From: an uncultured Muribaculaceae bacterium
GTDB lineage: Bacteria; Bacteroidota; Bacteroidia; Bacteroidales; Muribaculaceae
NCBI GenBank assembly: GCA_910584125.1
Contig: CAJTXU010000025.1
Span: 34,618 to 42,661 of the forward strand
DNA: 8,044 nucleotides
Direction of reading: 5' to 3'
Shown here one piece after another: positions 1 through 4,830 of this stretch; position 1 is the first letter of the stretch, and the number at the start of each line of letters is the position of its first letter. Both the position numbers and the translations under genes were made by a program. Under the pieces are notes generated by a model. It searched no databases. It was not told where the DNA came from and saw nothing but the letters and a program-made list of their open reading frames with translations.

Positions 1-2
1 GT

Positions 3-16
3 GTTACGAAAGTAAC
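3..16. promoter_or_regulatory. Small perfect hairpin/inverted repeat, possible operator
   Basis: GTTAC and GTAAC are perfect inverted arms around GAAA. The repeat sits where a transcript from the putative minus-strand promoter at 23-54 would begin, so it could be an operator or a 5'-end RNA hairpin with a GNRA-like loop. It is short enough to be chance, and no protein binding can be shown from the sequence alone. Confidence 0.25.
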
Positions 17-22
17 GGCTTT

Positions 23-54
23 CAAAGATACGAAAAAACAATCGAATAACCAAA
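23..54 (-). promoter_or_regulatory. Putative Bacteroidetes-type promoter, divergent
   Basis: Read on the minus strand there is TTTG (54-51), a 20 bp spacer, then TATCTTTG (30-23). This matches the known Bacteroidetes primary-sigma consensus of a -33 TTTG and a -7 TAnnTTTG at about the usual spacing. Transcription would leave the window on the left, implying a divergent gene there, in a phage typically the repressor. The promoter of the + strand operon was not identified; no TAnnTTTG precedes position 70 on that strand. Confidence 0.4.
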
Positions 55-69
55 AAAACAGACCCATAA

Positions 70-324
70 ATGAGACGCATTATAAGACTGACAATGGAGC
101 AGAGGAGACACCTCGCAAGGGTGTTCCACTGCAGTGAGAAGATGGTATATATGGCCCTGACGTATAGGAAGGACACGGTGCTTGCCCGCAAGATACGCCA
201 CACGGCTGTAAAGGAGTTCGGAGGCACGGCCATGGTCGAAGTTCCCGAAACAGAAGAGGCGGGAGCGGTGGCCGAATCCAATCCCTCTTGTAGACCCGGA
301 AGAGATGGTTGCCGAACCTCCTAA
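70..324 (+). CDS. Small helix-turn-helix DNA-binding protein
   Basis: 84-residue product. Residues about 8-31 (LTMEQRRHLARVFHCSEKMV and the next few) read as a helix-turn-helix, followed by a basic helix (LARKIRHTAVKEFGG) at 38-52. Small Bacteroidales proteins with this pattern usually end soon after such a GG, so residues from about 53 onward look like an extra, low-complexity tail. The leader is A-rich with no Shine-Dalgarno site, normal for Bacteroidetes. It is the first gene of the + strand operon and its end overlaps the next gene by 20 bp. It probably binds DNA as a regulator; its target is unknown. The tail may belong to the next gene through a frameshift, because the other frame is open from 212 into that gene. 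Confidence 0.65.
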   Translation: MRRIIRLTMEQRRHLARVFHCSEKMVYMALTYRKDTVLARKIRHTAVKEFGGTAMVEVPETEEAGAVAESNPSCRPGRDGCRTS

Positions 325-502
325 GGTATGCCTGACAGGAAGATATTCCGTCACGGAGACCTGCAAGCTGTTGGGGATTCACCGCAACACTTTGCTGAAC
401 TACACACGGCGCGGGATAATTCGCGCCGGTCTCAGGAAATCGACCCGTCGAAAGTTCTATCTCGGCAGTGAGATTATGAGAGTATGGAACAACTATATCT
501 GA
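305..502 (+). CDS. MerR/excisionase-like helix-turn-helix protein
   Basis: 65-residue product. Residues 13-29 (RYSVTETCKLLGIHRNT) form a typical excisionase/MerR-type helix-turn-helix, and the rest (RRGIIRAGLRKSTRRKFYLG) resembles the wing seen in that family. Such proteins bind DNA as recombination directionality factors or regulators. ATG 305 is the first possible ATG in this frame, but the frame is open back to 212 and already reads plausibly (SLVDPEEMVAEPP), so the original N-terminus may have been longer. The protein resembles the product at 2179-2442 (SVTETCKLLGIHRNTLLNY against SVAEAARYLGVHRCTVYDY), so the two are probably paralogous. Function as an excisionase is inferred from fold only; no integrase is in the window. 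Confidence 0.7.
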   Translation: MVAEPPKVCLTGRYSVTETCKLLGIHRNTLLNYTRRGIIRAGLRKSTRRKFYLGSEIMRVWNNYI

Positions 503-530
503 GCACCCCCGAACAATTCATCAACCCAAT

Positions 531-542
531 AACAACAACAAC
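531..542 (+). promoter_or_regulatory. CAAC-repeat translation leader of the initiator gene
   Basis: AACAACAACAAC abuts ATG 543 directly. There is no Shine-Dalgarno sequence. The same unstructured CAA-repeat type precedes the next three genes (1420, 2142 and 2450 regions), suggesting a shared translation-initiation element. The role is inferred from recurrence and position. Confidence 0.4.
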
Positions 543-1544
543 ATGAACGTCGGATGGATAGCACTTCCCAGAGACATTGCCGATCATTGGCTGTGGAACA
601 GCCCCCGTCGGCTCCGGATGTGGATGCAGCTGGTGTTCATGGCGAACTGGGAGAAAAGTTTCGCGGTGTGGGGAACAAAGCGCGTCGAACTCGAAAGGGG
701 TCAGTTCTCCACAACAATGCGGGCACTCGCACGAGCATTGGATTGCACCAAGCAGACTCTGCTGACTTTTCTCCAGCTGCTCGAGGATGATGGAATGATA
801 ACGAGAGAGATTCCCGGGAACAAATTCACGATAATCACGATAGTCGATTATGATGAAATCTACAGCCCCCGGGCATCGGGAAAGGGCGCCTCGGCAAGCA
901 GCCGAAAGGGAGTCTGCAAGAAGAAGAAGGCAGCGCAAAACGCATCGCCAGAAACCTCCGGTACACCGGCCGAAAAATCTACCGGAAAAAACGTCGGAAA
1001 CGAGGCTGAAAAAGGCCTCAAAAACGATGAAAAAACAGGTGCGGAAAACAGCGATTTTCCGCAAGAAAAAAATAACGAAAAAACCGAAAACGGGCAATTT
1101 GCCAGACAAACATTAGACCGCAAATTAGACCGCTCTATAAATAATAAAAAAATAAATAACAATTCTTCCTCTTCCGCGTGCGCGCGTGAGAAAAGCCTTG
1201 AAATTTTTGAAAAGCTCAAAAACGACGATTATTTCTGGCAAGACACGGCAAGAGGACTCGGGTTGAATCCGGATGACCCGGTGCAGATTCAAAAGCTGAA
1301 AGAGCTTTCGGGAAACGAATACCTTTCCGAGCAGCTTTCAAAAGGGAAAGAAATCGAGAGCGAGAAAGAGCTTCGCGAACATCTGTTCAACTGGCTCCGC
1401 CGCAAGAAAGAAATCTCAGGACAACAACAACAGTACACGACAACCAAAAAAACACCAAGATATGGCACAACCCAAACTGATAGCCGACGAGGGGTCGATC
1501 CGCCGCCTCCTGAAAGATCGGCAGTTCCCGCAGGACGGTTTTAG
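543..1544 (+). CDS. Phage-type winged-helix replication initiator (DnaD-like organisation)
   Basis: 333 residues. The N-terminus (MNVGWIALPRDIADHWLW, then FSTTMRALARALDCTKQTLL at 55-74 and the YDEIYSP end near 109) is the winged-helix domain of phage replisome organisers. Residues about 110-215 are a K/E/N/S-rich, probably disordered linker. Residues about 216-290 (EIFEKLKNDDYFWQDTARGL through REHLFNWLRRKKE) resemble the C-terminal domain of Bacteroidales phage initiators. Such proteins bind the origin and hand over to the loader, whose gene follows. The last 40 or so residues (QQQQYTTTKK onward, ending PPPPERSAVPAGRF) come from reading through what looks like an intergenic leader and 83 bp of the next gene in another frame, so the natural stop has probably been lost near 1417-1420. 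The linker-coding DNA may contain the origin. Confidence 0.82.
   Translation: MNVGWIALPRDIADHWLWNSPRRLRMWMQLVFMANWEKSFAVWGTKRVELERGQFSTTMRALARALDCTKQTLLTFLQLLEDDGMITREIPGNKFTIITIVDYDEIYSPRASGKGASASSRKGVCKKKKAAQNASPETSGTPAEKSTGKNVGNEAEKGLKNDEKTGAENSDFPQEKNNEKTENGQFARQTLDRKLDRSINNKKINNNSSSSACAREKSLEIFEKLKNDDYFWQDTARGLGLNPDDPVQIQKLKELSGNEYLSEQLSKGKEIESEKELREHLFNWLRRKKEISGQQQQYTTTKKTPRYGTTQTDSRRGVDPPPPERSAVPAGRF
970..1166 (+). other. Candidate replication origin inside the initiator gene
   Basis: The linker-coding stretch has iteron-like CCG(G)AAAA words at 970, 982, 994 (TCGGAAA), 1041 (GCGGAAAA) and 1084, plus an inverted one (TTTTCCGC, 1055-1062). Then come two direct copies of ATTAGACCGC at 1112-1121 and 1124-1133, and an almost pure A/T tract at 1136-1164. 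Iterons followed by an easily melted tract inside the initiator gene, next to a loader gene, is the layout of the lambda origin in gene O. The alternative is that the repeats only reflect codons of a Lys/Asn-rich linker. Confidence 0.28.
1419..1461 (+). promoter_or_regulatory. CAAC-repeat leader of the helicase-loader gene, now inside the upstream ORF
   Basis: GGACAACAACAACAG at 1419-1433, then A/C-rich sequence to AAACACCAAGATATGG. It has the same composition as the leaders before 543, 2179 and 2484, but lies within the open reading frame of the initiator. This supports the view that the initiator formerly ended just before it. Confidence 0.4.
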
Positions 1545-2133
1545 AATCAACGTCCCGACCGAAGAGATGGCCCAGCTGCTGTATAACTGCTACGTGGCCC
1601 ATGTCATCGAGCGCGGCAGGCATTTCATCGCGAGCGACGACCTCGAACGCAGGATATGGCAAGTGGCCGAAATGCTGACCCTGCCCACATACCGCTTCGG
1701 GCTGATGCTCACGGGCGGATGCGGCAACGGCAAGACAACAATGATGCGCGCGATTCGTACGGCTGTCCATGACCTGTACGTCAGCCGGAACTCGGCATTC
1801 TGCGCGTTCCCGGGATTCCGCACGGAAATACCGTTGGTGTCCGCCAAAGAGATGGTCGGCCAGATTTTGGAAGAACGCAAGACCTACGCCTCGGCCGACA
1901 TCCTGATGATAGACGACCTCGGCCACGAACCTGTGGAAGTGATGCGATACGGCATGATACACACCCCTATCGTCGACTTGCTTGAGGCCCGATATGCGCG
2001 ACAGAAATACACCATCATCAGCACCAACCTTAAGATTTCCGAGATAAGGCCGAGATACATGAACCGTCTGGCCGACCGCTTCAACGAGATGATGCACTTC
2101 GTCGAGTTCGAGGACGGCACCTATCGCGGCTGA
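1462..2133 (+). CDS. DnaC/IstB-like AAA+ helicase loader
   Basis: 223 residues, close to the usual size for DnaC-like loaders. Walker A is GGCGNGKT (85-92), Walker B ILMIDDLG (147-154), a sensor-I-like strand TIISTNL (184-190) and an arginine-finger region RLADRF (202-207). These proteins load the replicative DnaB-type helicase onto origin DNA melted by the initiator. Here it follows the initiator gene and overlaps it by 83 bp. ATG 1462 was chosen because it follows an A/C-rich leader like those of the neighbouring genes and gives a full-length N-terminal region (residues 1-80) ahead of Walker A. Family assignment is secure; DnaC against IstB cannot be split on sequence alone, but the replication context and lack of a transposase favour a loader. 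No symbol is assigned because it is a phage-type homologue. Confidence 0.88.
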   Translation: MAQPKLIADEGSIRRLLKDRQFPQDGFRINVPTEEMAQLLYNCYVAHVIERGRHFIASDDLERRIWQVAEMLTLPTYRFGLMLTGGCGNGKTTMMRAIRTAVHDLYVSRNSAFCAFPGFRTEIPLVSAKEMVGQILEERKTYASADILMIDDLGHEPVEVMRYGMIHTPIVDLLEARYARQKYTIISTNLKISEIRPRYMNRLADRFNEMMHFVEFEDGTYRG

Positions 2134-2141
2134 CACCGACA

Positions 2142-2178
2142 GGACGACAACAACAGAAACCACATAAACCATACCGTT
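2142..2178 (+). promoter_or_regulatory. CAAC-repeat leader before the second HTH gene
   Basis: GGACGACAACAACAG at 2142-2156 is followed by A/C-rich DNA to ATG 2179. It closely matches the stretch at 1419-1433 (one base different over 15), which is unusual for intergenic spacers between unrelated genes. Confidence 0.4.
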
Positions 2179-2442
2179 ATGACCAAGACAATGATTCATC
2201 CGAAAGAGATACTGCCGGGCCGCAGCTACAGCGTCGCTGAGGCCGCCAGATATCTGGGCGTGCACCGCTGCACGGTCTACGACTACATCCGCATGTATCC
2301 AGAGCGACTGCATACGGAAACGAAAGCTCCCGGTGAGTTCGTGTCCATACGGGGCAAACAGCTCATAGCCTTCAAGGCCGCCGGTCTGCCTAAGCGCGGA
2401 CGCAAGAGAATGTCCGACAAACAGCTGCCTCAGACGGTCTGA
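2179..2442 (+). CDS. Excisionase/MerR-like helix-turn-helix protein
   Basis: 87 residues. GRSYSVAEAARYLGVHRCTV at 14-33 is a clear helix-turn-helix of the excisionase/MerR type, followed by a short wing (EFVSIRGKQLIAFKAAGL) and a basic tail (PKRGRKRMSDK). It probably binds DNA as a regulator or recombination factor. It resembles the 305-502 product, so two related small DNA-binding proteins flank the replication pair. ATG 2179 follows the A/C leader; ATG 2191 is an alternative start that would lose four residues. Which process it controls cannot be told from this window. Confidence 0.75.
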   Translation: MTKTMIHPKEILPGRSYSVAEAARYLGVHRCTVYDYIRMYPERLHTETKAPGEFVSIRGKQLIAFKAAGLPKRGRKRMSDKQLPQTV

Positions 2443-2449
2443 CACTGCA

Positions 2450-2483
2450 TGACAACAACGACAACCTAAAAAACTAAAAGACC
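2450..2483 (+). promoter_or_regulatory. CAAC-repeat leader before 2484
   Basis: TGACAACAACGACAACC at 2450-2466, then CTAAAAAACTAAAAGACC up to ATG 2484. This is the fourth leader of this type in about 2 kb, with no Shine-Dalgarno site. Confidence 0.4.
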
Positions 2484-2756
2484 ATGACAACAGACAGAAT
2501 CAGAACGGCCGCAAGACTCGCCGACGTATTGCGCCGCATTCCGGCCACGGCCAAGGTGGAAGGCCGGGTCATCTACTTCCGGCTCGACAAGGACAGCGCG
2601 GTCTATCGCTACCGTCGGGAGACCTATGTGGAATTCCGGGGCACGTCGCGCCTTGAATCCGCGCGAAAGATGCTGAGATGGTTACATACCCAAGACTGGT
2701 ACAAACGTCTGCTGCTGACTCCATTCTACAGAAGCCTCAATACGCCTCTGCCATGA
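2484..2756 (+). CDS. Small basic protein of unknown function
   Basis: 90 residues, not recognised. It opens with an amphipathic, Arg-rich helix (DRIRTAARLADVLRRIP), then a probable beta hairpin (KVEGRVIYFRLDKDSAVYRY) and a C-terminal helix (ESARKMLRWLHTQDWYKRLL). There is no signal peptide, membrane segment or metal motif. The basic, compact make-up would suit a nucleic-acid-binding accessory protein, but that is only a guess. It has its own leader, and its stop overlaps the next start as ATGA (2753-2756), so the pair is probably translationally coupled. Confidence 0.65.
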   Translation: MTTDRIRTAARLADVLRRIPATAKVEGRVIYFRLDKDSAVYRYRRETYVEFRGTSRLESARKMLRWLHTQDWYKRLLLTPFYRSLNTPLP

Positions 2757-2914
2757 GCCTGGAAGCGCAAATACACCGTCAGATAGGGGAATGTACATCC
2801 GGGCTGACGAACGGCGAATACGCGGCATTTATGAGAACCTTGTCCGCTTGGGCATCCGAACAGGCGGACAAGGCCGAATACGAACCCGATATCGAGAACT
2901 ACGAAGAAATATAG
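2753..2914 (+). CDS. Small acidic protein of unknown function
   Basis: 53 residues starting MSLEAQIHRQIGECTSGL and ending in a strongly acidic tail (EYEPDIENYEEI). The start is placed at ATG 2753 because it forms an ATGA overlap with the upstream stop. An upstream in-frame ATG at 2678 would lie deep inside the previous gene. It is mostly helical, with no recognised domain. It ends 10 bp before the methyltransferase gene. Small, acidic and coupled to a basic partner, it could form a complex with the 2484 product, but nothing in the sequence proves this. Confidence 0.6.
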   Translation: MSLEAQIHRQIGECTSGLTNGEYAAFMRTLSAWASEQADKAEYEPDIENYEEI

Positions 2915-2924
2915 GAAAAGAGTT

Positions 2925-4529
2925 ATGAGACATCTGCTGTACATAGATTTGTTCTGTGGCGCCGGAGGCACCTCCACAGGCGTCAACACCGCGAGACTTG
3001 ACGGCGACCGGTGCGCTGAGGTCGTGGCGTGTGTGAACCACGACGCCAATGCGATAGCCTCGCACGCGTCGAACCATCCGGACGCCATGCACTTCACCGA
3101 AGACATCCGCACTTTAGAACTGTCGCCGCTCGTGGCGCATCTCGAGAAATGCCGCAGGATGAATCCGGGAGCGCTCACGGTGCTCTGGGCCTCGCTCGAA
3201 TGCACCAACTTCTCGAAAGCCAAGGGCGGTCTGCCGCGCGATGCCGACAGCCGTACGCTTGCCGAGCACCTGTTCCGCTACATTGATGTGATCGGCCCGG
3301 ATTACATTCAGATCGAGAACGTCGAGGAATTCATGTCATGGGGAGATGTGGACGAGAACGGCCGGCCGCTGTCGAAATACAGCGGGCTGTCATATCTGCG
3401 CTGGGTCGAAAAGGTGAAAGGCTATGGCTACGACTACGATTGGCGGATAATGAACGCCGCGGACTACGGCGCGTACACCTCGCGCAAACGGTTCTTCGGC
3501 ATCTTCGCGAAGGAAGGGCTTCCGATCGCTTTTCCGGACCCGACACACAGCAAGGCCGGAGGATCGGGCCTGTTCGGAAGTATGCTGAAATGGAAGCCTG
3601 TCCGGGAAGTGCTGGATCTGGAAGATGAAGGCACGAACATCTTCGACCGGAAGAAGCCCTTGTGTGAGAAGACCCTCGGGCGGATATACGCCGGACTGAT
3701 CAAATTCGTGGCGGAAGGCAAAGACGCCTTTATGGTCAAATACAACAGTGTCAATCAGAAGACCGGCAGATATGTTCCTCCCTCCCTTGACGCCCCGTGT
3801 CCGACTGTGGCTGCGCAGAGCCGTCTCGCGCTCGCATCCGTATCATTCCTCTCGAAGCAATTCGGAGGCGCCCCCAGCGGCAAGAACATCCCTGTCGATG
3901 GACCAGCGGGGACAATCACGACCGTAGACCATCACGCGTTCGTGACGGTGCACTACGGCAACGGGTTCAATACATCCGTCGACTCTCCGGCGGCCACACT
4001 CACCACCCGGGACAGAATGGCGCTGGTAAGCTTCAACTTCCTTGACATGCAGTATGGCAACGGTATTCCGTCGGACGTGGATTCAGTCGCCGGCACCGTC
4101 ACCGTCAATCCGAAACATCATCTTGTCACTGTGAAGCGACGCGACCTGATGAATCCCCGGATTTCATTCCCGGTAGGTTCCGTCGATTCCCCATGTTTCA
4201 CTCCGATAGACGGGATGGACAGACGGCCGACGTACCTCATCACCGCTGAGAGCGGAGAGACGGCGATAGCCATTTATCCGACCGACAGTCCCATGACCGT
4301 GAAGATCAAGAAGTTCATGGCTCTGTACAATATCGTCGAAATCAAGATGCGCATGCTGAAGATTTCAGAGCTGCTGCTTATCCAGGGCTTCCCCGCAGAC
4401 TACGTGTTGGTCGGCACACAGACGGACCGTAAGAAATTCATCGGCAACGCTGTAGAAGTGACAATCGCCCGTAAATGGTGTGAGGCTTTATGCGATGCGG
4501 TGAGACGGCATAGCCTCGAAGTCGCATGA
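2925..4529 (+). CDS. DNA (cytosine-5-)-methyltransferase, orphan phage type
   Basis: 534 residues. It transfers a methyl group from S-adenosylmethionine to cytosine in DNA. Motif I is IDLFCGAGG (7-15); motif IV is LECTNFS (91-97) with catalytic Cys93; motif VI is ENV (131-133); motif VIII is TSRKRFF (185-191); motif IX is RMLKISELLLIQGFP (476-490); motif X is KKFIGNAV (503-510). Motif IV has Glu where most family members have Pro before Cys; I recall this variant in a Bacteroidales/phage subgroup. Between motifs VIII and IX, residues about 285-465 hold around six repeats of a D-x-P-x-x-T pattern, an enlarged target-recognition region. No restriction endonuclease is adjacent, so protection from host restriction is the likely role. 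It starts 10 bp after the previous gene, with a weak purine-rich stretch upstream. The sequence methylated cannot be read off. Confidence 0.93.
   Translation: MRHLLYIDLFCGAGGTSTGVNTARLDGDRCAEVVACVNHDANAIASHASNHPDAMHFTEDIRTLELSPLVAHLEKCRRMNPGALTVLWASLECTNFSKAKGGLPRDADSRTLAEHLFRYIDVIGPDYIQIENVEEFMSWGDVDENGRPLSKYSGLSYLRWVEKVKGYGYDYDWRIMNAADYGAYTSRKRFFGIFAKEGLPIAFPDPTHSKAGGSGLFGSMLKWKPVREVLDLEDEGTNIFDRKKPLCEKTLGRIYAGLIKFVAEGKDAFMVKYNSVNQKTGRYVPPSLDAPCPTVAAQSRLALASVSFLSKQFGGAPSGKNIPVDGPAGTITTVDHHAFVTVHYGNGFNTSVDSPAATLTTRDRMALVSFNFLDMQYGNGIPSDVDSVAGTVTVNPKHHLVTVKRRDLMNPRISFPVGSVDSPCFTPIDGMDRRPTYLITAESGETAIAIYPTDSPMTVKIKKFMALYNIVEIKMRMLKISELLLIQGFPADYVLVGTQTDRKKFIGNAVEVTIARKWCEALCDAVRRHSLEVA
3780..4320 (+). 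repeat. Six degenerate protein-level repeats in the methyltransferase target-recognition region
   Basis: Repeat anchors LDAP, VDGP, VDSP, VDSV, VDSP and TDSP have their Asp at residues 289, 325, 353, 386, 421 and 454, so the spacing is 36, 28, 33, 35 and 33. Most units continue as T-x-T-T-x-D/N-x-x-A-L-V and some end in YGNG (for example AGTITTVDHHAFVTVHYGNG). The repeats are clear in protein but diverged in DNA, so they are old. They may form a stack of small beta units that contacts the target DNA. Confidence 0.7.
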
Positions 4530-4561
4530 GAGCCGAATCATCAAAAGAATATGAGAGATGA
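4526..4561 (+). CDS. Possible 11-codon coupling mini-ORF
   Basis: ATG 4526 overlaps the methyltransferase stop as ATGA and encodes MRAESSKEYER. Its own stop (4559-4561) overlaps the next mini-ORF start, again as ATGA. A product this short is unlikely to act as a protein. If real, it would carry terminating ribosomes onward to the next gene. No independent ribosome-binding site is visible. Confidence 0.2.
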   Translation: MRAESSKEYER

Positions 4562-4602
4562 AAATGGAAGAAATCAGCGGAAGAAAGGAGGATTTATTAT
4601 GA
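4558..4602 (+). CDS. Possible 14-codon coupling mini-ORF containing a Shine-Dalgarno site
   Basis: It encodes MKMEEISGRKEDLL. It begins in an ATGA overlap with the 11-codon ORF and ends in an ATGA overlap with the 4599 gene. Its Arg-Lys-Glu-Asp codons contain AAAGGAGGA, the ribosome-binding site of the 4599 gene. It may be a leader that couples translation, or chance. Confidence 0.22.
   Translation: MKMEEISGRKEDLL
4585..4592 (+). promoter_or_regulatory. Canonical Shine-Dalgarno site
   Basis: AAGGAGGA, with AGGAGG at 4586-4591, ends 7 bases before ATG 4599, ideal spacing. It decides the start of that gene. Other starts in the window have A-rich or coupled contexts without a comparable site, as is usual in Bacteroidetes. 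Confidence 0.7.
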
Positions 4603-4787
4603 CCCCCGACCAGAACCAGCTCGCTTACATGCTGGCCGACAAGCTGCAGGACACGGCGCTCGAATTCGGCATGACCCACCGGAGCGTGAACATCAACGTC
4701 ATGATCGGCGCCGCCAACTGCTTCCTCGGTTCGTGGCTCACCTGCGCCCCGAATAGGCAAAAGGCCCTTGAGGGCCTCGAAATATGA
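4599..4787 (+). CDS. Small protein of unknown function
   Basis: 62 residues. ATG 4599 is chosen over the in-frame ATG 4551 because a perfect AGGAGG lies 7 bases upstream. The N-terminal half looks helical (DQNQLAYMLADKLQDTALEF) and the C-terminal half contains a mildly hydrophobic segment with two Cys (GAANCFLGSWLTC), too weak to call a membrane span. The family is not recognised. It follows the methyltransferase after about 70 bp occupied by two mini-ORFs. A 6-bp hairpin overlaps its last codons (4762-4777). Confidence 0.6.
   Translation: MTPDQNQLAYMLADKLQDTALEFGMTHRSVNINVMIGAANCFLGSWLTCAPNRQKALEGLEI
4762..4777 (+). other. Small GC-rich hairpin at the end of the 4599 gene
   Basis: AGGCCC-TTGA-GGGCCT is a perfect 6-bp stem with a four-base loop, ending 10 bases before the gene's last base. 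No T-tract follows, so it is not a standard terminator. It might serve as an RNA-processing or stability element. TGACGTGTCA, another small inverted repeat, lies just downstream at 4785-4794. Confidence 0.25.
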
Positions 4788-4830
4788 CGTGTCATTCGTC
4801 GGAACAAACAACTCCATAAAATCAACAGAT

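Noticed and set aside
474..1219. Minus-strand frames opposite the initiator
   Set aside because: Their Phe/Ser/Cys-rich products only mirror the Lys/Glu-rich linker codons on the + strand.
1387..2490. Long minus-strand open frame (367 codons) across the helicase-loader region
   Set aside because: It lies opposite a gene with clear Walker A and B motifs and its product is His/Val-rich without domains, as expected for an antisense shadow in DNA with these codon habits.
3338..3628. Overlapping + strand frame inside the methyltransferase, Arg-rich
   Set aside because: It sits wholly inside a gene with all conserved methyltransferase motifs and shows no domain or leader.
4762..4794. Intrinsic terminator after the 4599 gene
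   Set aside because: The 6-bp hairpin is not followed by a T-tract and the genes continue in the same direction with shared junction style.
4768..4830. TTG 4768 as start of the DUF551 gene
   Set aside because: It would begin in a hairpin loop inside the previous gene and add 21 residues with no family likeness; ATG 4831 has a leader like its neighbours.
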